From Isoptericola jiangsuensis (GTDB lineage Bacteria; Actinomycetota; Actinomycetes; Actinomycetales; Cellulomonadaceae), in contig NZ_PDJJ01000001.1 of assembly GCF_002563715.1 (NCBI RefSeq), forward strand, positions 682,001 to 746,000: a stretch of DNA of 64,000 nt, given 5' to 3'. Below are positions 17,919 through 26,671 of this stretch, piece after piece. Below the pieces are notes generated by a model. It was not told the origin of the DNA. It searched no databases and saw only the letters and a program-made list of their open reading frames with translations. Each line of letters starts with the position of its first letter. Position 1 is the stretch's first letter. The position numbers and the translations under genes were made by a program.

Positions 17919-18998
17919 ATGACCGCTGCCCGCCTGCGTGCGCCGATCGCCCTGATCGCCACCCTCTTCCTCCTGCTCCTCGGGGCCGTCTCCGTCGCCC
18001 CCGTCGCCCACGCCGCCGGCGGCGTCACCGCCGGCAAGGGCCACAGCAACGGCAACGCGCAGGAGACCTGCCCGACCGGGGAGGGCTGGCGAAAGTTCGA
18101 ACCTCTCAGCGGCCTCGAGTACACGGCGAAGGCCCCCGACGGATTTCTCGTCGCCGAGGTCTGCGTCAAGTCCGCCAAGGACGTCGACCAGTACCACGTG
18201 GAGCCCCCCGCGGCTTCGGTGACGGTCAAGACGCCCGCTACGAACGCGAATGGCCAGCAGCAGGAGATCAGCCACGTCTCTATCCGGGTGATCCCGGACA
18301 GCGGCGGCTGGTTCTACCCCGCGCCGACCTGCGACGGGCACCTGGTCGTCACCTACCCCGAGGGCCTCTCCGGCAACAACGACGTCAACGTGCGCGTCAT
18401 GGACAACGCCACTCGCGCCACCCAGGACTTCAACTTTCATGCCGACACCGACTACTCCGGCGAGGTCACGTTCGACGTGACGACGCACGCCAAGTGGCCC
18501 GGCTGGACGTCGTACTCCTACGTGTGGGTGCAGGTCGCCGAGACCAACTACCACTGGGAGGGCGTCGTGACGTGCGACGGCACCGAGGTCCCCGAGGAGC
18601 CGCAGCCCGAGCCCTCCACGGAGCCCACGCCGGAGCCCTCGACCGAGCCGTCCACGGAGCCGTCCACCGAGCCCTCCGCGGAGCCCTCGACCGAGCCGTC
18701 CGTCGAGCCGTCGACGGAGCCGTCCACCGAGCCCTCGCCCGAGGTCTCCGAGCCCGTCGCCCCGACCGACGACGAGACCCCCGGCCGCACCGGCCAGAGC
18801 ACCGTCGCGCCGATCGACGACACCGGTGACACCGACGACGTGCGGGCCAACGACGTCCGCGTCGACGCCCAGACCGTCGCCACCGACGAGGACCAGCTCC
18901 CGCAGACCGGTTCCACCGTCCTGCCGCTCGCGCTCGGCGCGCTGCTGCTCGTCGGCCTCGGGGTCGCCGCCGTCGTCGTGGTCCGTCGCCGCGCCTGA
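17919..18998 (+). CDS. LPXTG-anchored cell-wall surface protein, function unknown
   Basis: This 359-residue secreted protein has an N-terminal signal peptide (basic start, hydrophobic stretch [18 protein letters not shown], cleavage near AHAA) and a central domain of about 180 residues that I do not recognise. That domain has paired cysteines ([21 protein letters not shown]). A Glu-Pro-Ser-Thr repeat stalk covers residues about 226-274. The sorting signal LPQTG at 327-331 is followed by a hydrophobic helix and RRRA, so a class E/A-type sortase should attach it to peptidoglycan. No sortase gene is in the window. A GTG at 17901 would add six residues. The central region is less GC-rich than its neighbours. 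Confidence 0.85.
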   Translation: MTAARLRAPIALIATLFLLLLGAVSVAPVAHAAGGVTAGKGHSNGNAQETCPTGEGWRKFEPLSGLEYTAKAPDGFLVAEVCVKSAKDVDQYHVEPPAASVTVKTPATNANGQQQEISHVSIRVIPDSGGWFYPAPTCDGHLVVTYPEGLSGNNDVNVRVMDNATRATQDFNFHADTDYSGEVTFDVTTHAKWPGWTSYSYVWVQVAETNYHWEGVVTCDGTEVPEEPQPEPSTEPTPEPSTEPSTEPSTEPSAEPSTEPSVEPSTEPSTEPSPEVSEPVAPTDDETPGRTGQSTVAPIDDTGDTDDVRANDVRVDAQTVATDEDQLPQTGSTVLPLALGALLLVGLGVAAVVVVRRRA

Positions 18999-19016
18999 CC
19001 GACCCTGACCCGACCC

Positions 19017-19050
19017 GAGGGCCCCGCCGGAGCATTCCGGCGGGGCCCTC
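19017..19050 (+). terminator. Strong hairpin terminator after the LPQTG gene
   Basis: A perfect 15-bp stem (arms 19017-19031 and 19036-19050, GAGGGCCCCGCCGGA and complement) closes a GCAT loop, 18 bases past the stop codon. Confidence 0.88.
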
Positions 19051-19061
19051 GTCGTCCCTGC

Positions 19062-19338
19062 CGCGAGTCAGCGCACCGGCCGCGAGTCAGCGCAGGATCC
19101 CGCGAGTCAGCGCACCGGCCCGCGACTCAGCGCAAGCTTCCGAGGTCGGCCTCCTCGGTGGGGCCAGCCGGCGTCACGAAGGGATTCCGATGACGGACGT
19201 CCCGTGCGCTGACTCGGCGGATCCTGCGCTGACTCGCGGGATCGTGCGCTGACTTGCGGGCCGGTGCGCTGAGTCGGCGGATCGTGCGCTGACTCGCGGG
19301 CCGGTGCGCTGAGTCGGCGGATCGCGCGCCGAGTCGCG
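19062..19338. repeat. 20-bp-period intergenic repeat array A (two opposed arms)
   Basis: Four units begin at 19062, 19081, 19101 and 19121 with CGCGAGTCAGCGCA. After a 70-base spacer, seven units in the opposite orientation begin at 19205, 19225, 19245, 19265, 19285, 19305 and 19325 with TGCGCTGACTCG or close variants. Spacing is exactly 20 bases within each arm, apart from the first unit (19). The last unit ends at the stop codon of the following convergent LacI gene. The remaining 6-7 bases of each unit vary, alternating GGATC- and CCGG-type fillers. No protein product is credible here. Confidence 0.92.
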
Positions 19339-20355
19339 TCAGGTCAGGCCCGTGGTGGAGGCGCGGACGACGAGCTCCGGCTGGAAGGTCACGTGCTCGG
19401 GGGTGTCGTCGGTGGCGAGCAGGAGGTCCGCGGCGCGGTGGCCGAGGCGGTGGGTGGGCTGCCGCACGGACGTCAGGGGGGTGGCGAGCTCGCCGGCGAA
19501 CGCGACGTCGTCGTAGCCGACGACGGCCATGCCGGAGGGCACGGGGATGCCGGCCGTGCGCAGCGTGCGCAGCGCGCCGAGGGCGGCGAGGTCGTTGACG
19601 CAGAGCAGGGCGGTGGGTCGGTCGGGCAGGGCGAGGGCCTGCTCGGTGCCGGCCTGGCCGCCGTCGGCGTTGAGGGTGTCGAGGGTGATCTCGACGAGGG
19701 CGTCGGCGGGGTCGAGACCGGCGGTGGTGAGGGCCGCGCGGACCCCGGCGGAGCGGTCGGCGCACTGGCGGATGGTGTGCGGGCCGTTGAGGAACGCGAG
19801 GCGTTCGTGGCCGAGGTCGAGCAGGTGGGCGGTGGCGGCGGCGGCGCCGGCGTGGTCGTCGACGGCGACGGACGACAGCGCGGTGGTGGGGGAGGGGCGG
19901 TCGAGCAGGACGACGCGCAGCCCGCGGTCGTGGAGGTCGAGGAGGTGGTCGACGTCGTCGGTGGCGGGGACGACCATGACGCCCTGGACGCCGTGCTCCT
20001 CGAAGAGGCGCAGGTAGCGGGCCTCGCGGTCGGGCTGCTCGTCGGAGCTGGCGAGCATGAGGGTGTACCCGGCCTCGTCGAGGCGGTCCTCGACGCCGCG
20101 GGCGACGTCGGTGAAGAAGGGGTTGGCGACGTCGAGGACGACGAGGCCGGCGGTGGTGATGGTGCCGGCGCGCAGCTGGCGGGCGGAGCCGTTGCGGACG
20201 AACCGGAGCTCGGTGATGGCGGCCTCGACGCGTTCGCGGGTGCTGGGGGTGACGCGGTCGGGGCGGTTGAGGACGTTGGAGACGGTGCCGACGGACACCC
20301 CGGCGTGCCGGGCGACGTCGGAGATGGACGTGCGGCGTCGGGCGGGGCCGGGCAT
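19339..20355 (-). CDS. LacI-family regulator, probable rhamnose repressor
   Basis: This 338-residue LacI/GalR regulator begins MPGPARRRTSISDVARHAGV, with a standard helix-turn-helix (GVSVGTVSNVLNRPDRV) and a sugar-binding effector domain. The ATG at 20355 is preceded by AGAAGAGA. It is divergent from the rhamnose operon, and an 18-bp palindrome lies in the shared promoter region, so it most likely represses that operon until rhamnose or a derivative binds. The stop codon directly abuts repeat array A. Confidence 0.88.
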   Translation of the reverse strand: MPGPARRRTSISDVARHAGVSVGTVSNVLNRPDRVTPSTRERVEAAITELRFVRNGSARQLRAGTITTAGLVVLDVANPFFTDVARGVEDRLDEAGYTLMLASSDEQPDREARYLRLFEEHGVQGVMVVPATDDVDHLLDLHDRGLRVVLLDRPSPTTALSSVAVDDHAGAAAATAHLLDLGHERLAFLNGPHTIRQCADRSAGVRAALTTAGLDPADALVEITLDTLNADGGQAGTEQALALPDRPTALLCVNDLAALGALRTLRTAGIPVPSGMAVVGYDDVAFAGELATPLTSVRQPTHRLGHRAADLLLATDDTPEHVTFQPELVVRASTTGLT

Positions 20356-20437
20356 CGGGTCTCTTCTCGTCGGTGGCACGGGTCGGCGTGCTGGTTCCCG
20401 GATGCTATCCGTCTTGCCCGGTGGGCGGGGGGCGCGG

Positions 20438-20463
20438 TAGCGTGATCTTGAAACGATTCAAGA
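20438..20463 (+). promoter_or_regulatory. Rhamnose operon -10 box and LacI operator
   Basis: TAGCGT (20438-20443) fits an actinobacterial -10 box. Three bases on lies TCTTGAAACGATTCAAGA (20446-20463), an 18-bp palindrome with a CG centre and a single mismatched pair, so a repressor would sit over the transcription start. Confidence 0.85.
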
Positions 20464-20481
20464 CCAGGTCGAGGAGGACCG

Positions 20482-20886
20482 GTGACACCGCAGCACCCCG
20501 TCCGTCGCGTGATGTTCGAGTTCCGGGTCCGCCCGGACCGGCTCGCCGAGTACGGCCGCCGCCACGGCGAGGTCTGGCCCGACATGCTGCGCGCGCTGGC
20601 CGAGACCGGCTGGCGCAACTACTCGATCTTCACCGCACCGGACGGTCGGGTCGTCGGCTACTTCGAGAGCACCGACCCCGACGCCGCCCGGGCCGCGATG
20701 GGGCTGCGCGACGTCGACGCGCGCTGGCAGGCCGAGATGGCCGAGTTCTTCGACGGCGCCGGCCCCGCCGAGTCCATGACCGAGCTCACCGAGGTCTTCC
20801 ACCTGGAGACCCAGCTCGCCGCCGCCGACGCGGCCGGCACCACCACCGACCCGAAGGGCGACGCCGCCCGCACCCGCCAGGACTGA
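20482..20886 (+). CDS. rhaM: L-rhamnose mutarotase
   Basis: This 134-residue protein of the RhaM/RhaU family interconverts the alpha and beta anomers of L-rhamnose. Family features are VMFEFRVRPDRLAEYGRRHGEVWPDML, the WRNYSIF segment and a conserved MAEFFD near the end. The tail after residue about 112 is a low-complexity extension not needed for the fold. The GTG at 20482 has GAGGAGG just upstream. It is the first gene of the rhamnose operon, 11 bases before rhaI. Confidence 0.92.
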   Translation: MTPQHPVRRVMFEFRVRPDRLAEYGRRHGEVWPDMLRALAETGWRNYSIFTAPDGRVVGYFESTDPDAARAAMGLRDVDARWQAEMAEFFDGAGPAESMTELTEVFHLETQLAAADAAGTTTDPKGDAARTRQD

Positions 20887-20897
20887 GGACACCACCC

Positions 20898-22064
20898 ATG
20901 CCGACCTTCGCCGACATCACCCCCGTGCTGGACCGCCTCGCGATCGAGGTGCCGTCCTGGGCGTACGGGAACTCCGGGACCCGCTTCAAGGTGTTCGCCA
21001 CGCCGGGCACCCCGCGCACGCCGCAGGAGAAGATCGCCGACGCCGCGCAGGTGCACCGCCTCACGGGCCTGGCGCCGAGCGTGGCGCTGCACATCCCGTG
21101 GGACGAGGTCGACGACTACGCGTCCCTCGGCCGGTTCGCCGCCGACCACGGCGTCGCGCTCGGCACCATCAACTCGAACACGTTCCAGGACGACGAGTAC
21201 AAGCTGGGCTCGCTGACGCACCACGACCCGGCGGTGCGGCGCCGCGCGATCGACCACCACCTCGCGTGCGTGGACATCATGGACGCGACGGGCTCGCGGG
21301 ACCTGAAGATCTGGCTCGCCGACGGCTCGAACTACCCCGGGCAGGCCGACCTGCGGGCCCGCCAGGACCGGCTGCACGAGTCGCTGAGCGAGATCTACGC
21401 GCGCCTGTCCGACGAGCAGCGCCTGGTGCTGGAGTACAAGTTCTTCGAGCCCGCGTTCTACCACACGGACGTCCCGGACTGGGGCACGTCGTTCGTGCAG
21501 GTCAGCGCCCTCGGCGAGCGGGCGATGGTGTGCCTGGACACCGGGCACCACGCCCCGGGCACGAACATCGAGTTCATCGTGGCGCAGCTGCTGCGGCTCG
21601 GCCGGCTCGGCTCGTTCGACTTCAACTCGCGGTTCTACGCCGACGACGACCTCATCGTGGGCGCCGCGGACCCGTTCCAGCTCTTCCGCATCATGGTGGA
21701 GGTCGTCCGCGGCGGCGGGCTGGACGAGGGCTCGGGCGTCGCGCTCATGCTCGACCAGTGCCACAACATCGAGGACAAGATCCCGGGCCAGATCCGCTCG
21801 GTCCTCAACGTCCAGGAGATGACGGCCCGCGCCCTGCTGCTGGACCGTGACGCGCTGGGCGCGGCGCAGGAGGCGGGCGACGTGCTGGCCGCGAACGCGG
21901 TCTTCATGGACGCCTTCTACGCGGACGTGCGCCCGGCGCTGGCCGAGCACCGCGTCGCCCGCGGCCTGCCCGCCGACCCGATGGCGGCGTACGCGGCGTC
22001 GGGCTACCAGCAGCAGATCGCCGCGGACCGCGTCGGCGGGCAGCAGGCCGGCTGGGGCGCCTGA
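20898..22064 (+). CDS. rhaI: L-rhamnose isomerase
   Basis: This 388-residue isomerase is of the xylose-isomerase-like TIM-barrel type found in Pseudomonas stutzeri and actinobacteria, not the E. coli RhaA type. It converts L-rhamnose to L-rhamnulose. Barrel metal-site motifs include LEYKFFEPAFYHTD, VCLDTGHHAPGTNIE, FDFNSRFYADDDLIVG and MLDQCHNIEDK. The ATG at 20898 has AGGAC upstream. Its TGA overlaps the ATG of the esterase gene by one base (TGATG). Confidence 0.94.
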   Translation: MPTFADITPVLDRLAIEVPSWAYGNSGTRFKVFATPGTPRTPQEKIADAAQVHRLTGLAPSVALHIPWDEVDDYASLGRFAADHGVALGTINSNTFQDDEYKLGSLTHHDPAVRRRAIDHHLACVDIMDATGSRDLKIWLADGSNYPGQADLRARQDRLHESLSEIYARLSDEQRLVLEYKFFEPAFYHTDVPDWGTSFVQVSALGERAMVCLDTGHHAPGTNIEFIVAQLLRLGRLGSFDFNSRFYADDDLIVGAADPFQLFRIMVEVVRGGGLDEGSGVALMLDQCHNIEDKIPGQIRSVLNVQEMTARALLLDRDALGAAQEAGDVLAANAVFMDAFYADVRPALAEHRVARGLPADPMAAYAASGYQQQIAADRVGGQQAGWGA

Positions 22065-23035
22065 TGTCGGCGGGCGGCACCACGACGGCCGCGACCGTGG
22101 CCCCGGCGTCGGCCCCGGCGGCAGCCGTGCGCGTCACGGAGCGGCTCCTGGACGGCCCGCACGGCGACCTGCGGGTGCGCGTCCACGAGCCCGCCGGGAC
22201 CCCGGTGGCGGGGCTGGTGTGGGCGCACGGCGGGGCGTTCTACCGCGGCGACCTGGACATGCACGAGGCGGACGGCGTGGCCCGCCACCTGGCGGCGCAC
22301 GGCGTCGTCGTGGTGACGGTCGACTACTCGTTGGTGCCGTCGTTCGAGGAGCGTGCGGCGCTGCCCGGCGCCGGGTCGGGGCGGACGGACGTGCACTTCC
22401 CGGTGCCGTCCCACGAGCTGGCCTCCGCGTTCGCGTGGGCGGCCGGCGCCGGCCTCGGCGTGGCTCCCGACGCCTGGTCGGTGGGCGGGGCGAGCGCCGG
22501 CGGCAACCTCGCGGCCGGGGCGGCGCTGCGCCTGCGCGACGCGGTCGCGGGCGTCGACGGCGTCGTCCCGCTGCCGCCCGGCACGGTGCCGGTGCTGCCG
22601 CGCAGCGTCGTCCTGGCCTACCCCGTCCTGCACCGCGACCTGCCGCCCGCCCGTGACGAGCTCCTCGCCAAGGTGCGGTCCGTCTCCCCGGGCGAGGGGT
22701 TCCCGCCCGCGCGGTACCGCGCCATGACCGACAACTACGTGGGGCACGACGGCGACGCGGGCTCCCCGTACGCGTTCCCCGGCGGGCAGGACCTGCGCGG
22801 CCTGCCGCCGACGCTCGTCCTCACGTCCGACCGGGACGCGCTGCGCGCGTCCGGCGAGGCGTTCGCGGCCGAGCTGGCCGCGGCCGGGTCGGACGTCGTG
22901 CTGGTCCGGGAGGACGCCACCCGCCACGGGCACCTCAACCAGCCGCAGGACCCGGGGTGCGCCCGGTCGCTGGCGCGCCTGACCACGTTCCTCACCGCAC
23001 CGCTCGTGGGTTCGGCCCACGAGCCCCCCGCCTGA
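22064..23035 (+). CDS. Alpha/beta-hydrolase esterase in the rhamnose operon
   Basis: This 323-residue hormone-sensitive-lipase-type (fold-3) hydrolase has the oxyanion motif WAHGGAFYRGD, the nucleophile motif GGASAGGN, an acid in TSDRDALR, and a histidine in TRHGHLNQ. No signal peptide is visible, so it acts in the cytoplasm. It is translationally coupled to rhaI and followed by the aldolase gene. A reasonable inference is that it de-esterifies acetylated or otherwise acylated rhamnosides brought in from plant pectin or glycolipid. This substrate is not proven. Confidence 0.82.
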   Translation: MSAGGTTTAATVAPASAPAAAVRVTERLLDGPHGDLRVRVHEPAGTPVAGLVWAHGGAFYRGDLDMHEADGVARHLAAHGVVVVTVDYSLVPSFEERAALPGAGSGRTDVHFPVPSHELASAFAWAAGAGLGVAPDAWSVGGASAGGNLAAGAALRLRDAVAGVDGVVPLPPGTVPVLPRSVVLAYPVLHRDLPPARDELLAKVRSVSPGEGFPPARYRAMTDNYVGHDGDAGSPYAFPGGQDLRGLPPTLVLTSDRDALRASGEAFAAELAAAGSDVVLVREDATRHGHLNQPQDPGCARSLARLTTFLTAPLVGSAHEPPA

Positions 23036-23102
23036 CCGGACGGCCCACCGGCCGACCGCCACCCCCGTCGCTGCACACCCGAACCGAGCACCGGAGCACC
23101 TC

Positions 23103-25169
23103 ATGACCAACCCGACCGTCACCGCCCTCGTCGAGCGGTCCCGCCGCCTGGGCGCCGACCCGAGGAACACCAACTACGCCGGGGGCAACACGTCGGCGAA
23201 GGGCACCGAGACCGACCCGGTGACCGGCCAGGACGTCGAGCTGCTGTGGGTCAAGGGCTCCGGGGGCGACCTGGGCACGCTGACCGCGGGGGGCCTGGCG
23301 GTGCTGCGGCTCGACCGCCTGCGGGCCCTGGTCGACGTCTACCCGGGCGTGGAGCGCGAGGACGAGATGGTCGCCGCGTTCGACTACTGCCTGCACGGCA
23401 AGGGCGGCGCCGCGCCGAGCATCGACACGGCCATGCACGGCCTCGTCGACGCCGCGCACGTCGACCACCTGCACCCCGACTCCGGCATCGCGATCGCCAC
23501 CGCCGCCGACGGCCCCGCGCTGACCGAGAAGATCTTCGGCGGCAAGGTCGTGTGGGTGCCGTGGCGCCGCCCCGGCTTCCAGCTCGGCCTCGACATCGCC
23601 GAGATCAAGGCGGCGAACCCGGACGCGATCGGCACCGTGCTCGGCGGGCACGGCATCACCGCGTGGGGAGACACGGCCGAGGAGGCCGAGCGTCACTCGC
23701 TGTGGATCATCGAGACGGCCGCCGAGCACATCGCGACGCACGGGCGGCCCGCACCGTTCGGTCCCGCGCTCGACGGCTACGGCGCCCTGCCCGCTGCGGA
23801 GCGGCGCGCGAAGGCCGCCGCGCTCGCCCCGCACCTGCGCGCCGTCGCCTCGCAGGACCGGCCGCAGGTCGGGCACTTCACCGACACCGACGTCGTCCTC
23901 GACTTCCTCGCGGCGGAGAACCACCCGGCGCTCGCCGCGCTCGGCACGTCGTGCCCGGACCACTTCCTGCGCACCAAGGTCAAGCCGCTCGTCGTCGACC
24001 TGCCCGCCACGGCGAGCGTCGAGGAGATCGTCGACCGCCTGCCCGCCCTGCACGAGGCCTACCGCACCGACTACACGGCGTACTACGAGCGCGGCGCGGC
24101 CGAGGCCCGGTCGCGCGGCGAGGAGCCGCCCGCGATGCGCGGCGCCGACCCGGCGATCGTCCTCGTGCCGGGCGTCGGCATGTTCTCCTACGGCGCCGAC
24201 AAGCAGACCGCCCGCGTGGCCGGCGAGTTCTACGTCAACGCCATCAACGTCATGCGCGGCGCCGAGGCGCTCTCGACCTACCGGCCCATCGACGAGGCGG
24301 AGAAGTTCCGCATCGAGTACTGGGCGCTGGAGGAGGCGAAGCTGCAGCGCAAGCCGCGGCCGAAGCCGCTGGCCACCCGCATCGCGTTCGTCACGGGCGC
24401 GGCGTCGGGCATCGGCAGGGCCATCGCCGAGCGCCTCGCCGCCGAGGGCGCGTGCGTCGTCGTCGCGGACCTCGACCTGGAGAAGTCCCGCGCCGTGGCT
24501 TCTGAGATCAACACGGCGAACGGCAGCACCGACGTCGCGATCGGGGTCGCGGCGGACGTCGCCGACGAGGCCGCCGTCCAGGCCGCGCTCGCCGAGGCCG
24601 TGCTCGCGTTCGGCGGTGTCGACATCGTCGTCAACAACGCGGGGCTGTCCCTGTCCAAGTCGCTGTTCGACACCACCGAGGCCGACTGGGACCTCCAGCA
24701 CGACGTCATGGCCAAGGGGTCGTTCCTCGTGTCGAAGAACGCCGCCCGCGTGCTCGTCGACCAGCGGCTCGGCGGCGACATCATCTACATCTCGTCGAAG
24801 AACTCCGTGTTCGCCGGCCCGAACAACATCGCCTACTCGGCCACGAAGGCCGACCAGGCCCACCAGGTGCGCCTGCTGGCCGCCGAGCTCGGCGAGCACG
24901 GCATCAAGGTCAACGGCATCAACCCCGACGGCGTGGTGCGCGGGTCCGGCATCTTCGCGTCCGGCTGGGGCGCCAACCGCGCGAAGACGTACGGCATCCC
25001 CGAGGAGGACCTCGGCGCGTTCTACGCCCAGCGCACCCTGCTCAAGCGCGAGGTGCTGCCCGAGCACATCGCCAACGCGGCGTTCGCCCTGTGCACCGCC
25101 GACTTCTCGCACACCACCGGCCTGCACGTCCCCGTCGACGCCGGTGTGACCCAGGCGTTCCTGCGGTGA
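23103..25169 (+). CDS. rhaEW: Bifunctional rhamnulose-1-phosphate aldolase / lactaldehyde dehydrogenase-reductase
   Basis: This 688-residue fusion has an N-terminal class II aldolase domain (residues about 1-390; metal histidines in DHLHPDSGIA and GGHGITAWG) and a C-terminal short-chain dehydrogenase (residues about 425-688; TGAASGIG cofactor motif, NNAG, YSATK catalytic pair). The aldolase half splits rhamnulose-1-phosphate to dihydroxyacetone phosphate and L-lactaldehyde, which the dehydrogenase half oxidises to lactate. The lactate could in turn be used by the lutABC products encoded about 17 kb away. Its stop overlaps the kinase start as GTGA. Confidence 0.93.
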   Translation: MTNPTVTALVERSRRLGADPRNTNYAGGNTSAKGTETDPVTGQDVELLWVKGSGGDLGTLTAGGLAVLRLDRLRALVDVYPGVEREDEMVAAFDYCLHGKGGAAPSIDTAMHGLVDAAHVDHLHPDSGIAIATAADGPALTEKIFGGKVVWVPWRRPGFQLGLDIAEIKAANPDAIGTVLGGHGITAWGDTAEEAERHSLWIIETAAEHIATHGRPAPFGPALDGYGALPAAERRAKAAALAPHLRAVASQDRPQVGHFTDTDVVLDFLAAENHPALAALGTSCPDHFLRTKVKPLVVDLPATASVEEIVDRLPALHEAYRTDYTAYYERGAAEARSRGEEPPAMRGADPAIVLVPGVGMFSYGADKQTARVAGEFYVNAINVMRGAEALSTYRPIDEAEKFRIEYWALEEAKLQRKPRPKPLATRIAFVTGAASGIGRAIAERLAAEGACVVVADLDLEKSRAVASEINTANGSTDVAIGVAADVADEAAVQAALAEAVLAFGGVDIVVNNAGLSLSKSLFDTTEADWDLQHDVMAKGSFLVSKNAARVLVDQRLGGDIIYISSKNSVFAGPNNIAYSATKADQAHQVRLLAAELGEHGIKVNGINPDGVVRGSGIFASGWGANRAKTYGIPEEDLGAFYAQRTLLKREVLPEHIANAAFALCTADFSHTTGLHVPVDAGVTQAFLR

Positions 25170-26671
25170 GCGGCGCGCCCGACCCCGCCCGCGGGCACGG
25201 TTTCGTCGCCGTCGACCTCGGCGCGACCAGCGGCCGTGTCGTCCTCGCCGTCCTCACCGGCGGCCCCGGCGACGAACGGATCGACCTCACCGAGGTCGGC
25301 CGGTTCACCAACGGCCCCGTCGAGGTGCCCACCGCCGACGGCACCGCCCTGCACTGGGACCTGCTCCACCTGTGGCGCGGCACCCTCGACGGCCTGCGGG
25401 CCGCCGGGGTGCTCGCCCGGGAGCGGGGCGTGGACGTCGCCGCCGTCGGCATCGACTCCTGGGCGGTGGACTACGGCGCGGTCGCCGCCGACGGCATCCT
25501 GCTCGGCCACCTGCGCCACCACCGCGACCCGCGCCTGACCGGCGTCGCCGACGAGGTGCTCGACCGGCTCGGCGCCGCCGACCACTACGCCGTCAACGGG
25601 CTCCAGACCCTGCCGTTCAACACCGAGTTCCAGATCGTCGCCGGACGCCACGACCCCACCTGGCCGCTCACCGCGTCCGTGCGGCTCGTCCCCGACCTCG
25701 TCGCCTCCTGGCTCACCGGTCAGGTCGTCGCCGAGGTCACCAACGCGTCCACCACGGGCCTCGTCGACGCCACCACCCGCCAGTGGTCCCTCCCCGTCAT
25801 CGAGGCGCTGCAGACCGCCTACCCCGAGCTCGGCGACCTGCGCTCCCGCCTCGCCGACCTCGTCGAGCCCGGCACCGTCGTCGGACCCCTCACCCCGGCC
25901 GTGCAGGCCGCGACCGGGCTCGGCGCCGTCCCCGTCGTCGCCGTCGGGTCCCACGACACGGCGTCGGCCGTCGTCGGGGTGCCCGCCGAGGGCGAACGCT
26001 TCGCCTACGTGTCGTCCGGCACCTGGTCGCTCGTCGGCCTCGAGCTCGACGCGCCCGTGCTCACCGAGGACAGCCGCCGCGCCGACGTCACCAACGAGCT
26101 CGGCGTCGACGGCACCGTCCGCTACCTCAAGAACGTCATGGGGCTGTGGGTGCTGTCCGAGACCCTGCGCACCTGGCGCGAGGCCGGCCGCGAGGTGACG
26201 CTGGACGAGGCGCTCGCGGCCGCCGCGGAGGCCGCGCCGCGGCGGACCGTCGTGGACCTCGACGCCTGGGAGTTCCTGCCGCCCGGGGACATGCCCGCCC
26301 GGATCGCGGCGGCGGCCGCCGCGACGGGCCAGCCCGTGCCGGACGGTGTCGGGCAGGTCGTGCGCTGCATCCTCGATTCCCTGGCGGACGCCTACCGGCG
26401 CGTGCTCGCGGAGGTGACCCGGCTCGCGGGGCGCGAGGTGGACGTGCTGCACGTCGTCGGCGGCGGGTCGCAGAACGTCCTGCTGTGCCGGCTCACCGCC
26501 GAGGCCACGGGCCTGCCCGTGGTCGCGGGACCCGTGGAGGGGGCCGCGCTGGGGAACGTCGTCGTGCAGGCGCGGGCCGTCGGTGCGCTGCACGGCGACC
26601 TCACGGCGCTGCGCCGCGTGGTCCGGCGCTCGGCGCACGTCGAACGGTACCTACCGGCCGCCGTCCGTTGA
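25166..26671 (+). CDS. rhaB: L-rhamnulokinase
   Basis: This 501-residue FGGY-family kinase phosphorylates L-rhamnulose. The ATP-site start AVDLGATSGRV, the substrate segment GIDSWAVDYG, the SSGTWSLVG motif and the adenosine motif VGGGSQNVLLCRLTA are present. The GTG at 25166 overlaps the rhaEW stop. Rhamnulokinases are recognised by the DLGATSGR start and the rhamnose neighbours. The last 21 bases overlap the 3' end of the convergent ATPase gene. Confidence 0.94.
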   Translation: MSGAPDPARGHGFVAVDLGATSGRVVLAVLTGGPGDERIDLTEVGRFTNGPVEVPTADGTALHWDLLHLWRGTLDGLRAAGVLARERGVDVAAVGIDSWAVDYGAVAADGILLGHLRHHRDPRLTGVADEVLDRLGAADHYAVNGLQTLPFNTEFQIVAGRHDPTWPLTASVRLVPDLVASWLTGQVVAEVTNASTTGLVDATTRQWSLPVIEALQTAYPELGDLRSRLADLVEPGTVVGPLTPAVQAATGLGAVPVVAVGSHDTASAVVGVPAEGERFAYVSSGTWSLVGLELDAPVLTEDSRRADVTNELGVDGTVRYLKNVMGLWVLSETLRTWREAGREVTLDEALAAAAEAAPRRTVVDLDAWEFLPPGDMPARIAAAAAATGQPVPDGVGQVVRCILDSLADAYRRVLAEVTRLAGREVDVLHVVGGGSQNVLLCRLTAEATGLPVVAGPVEGAALGNVVVQARAVGALHGDLTALRRVVRRSAHVERYLPAAVR

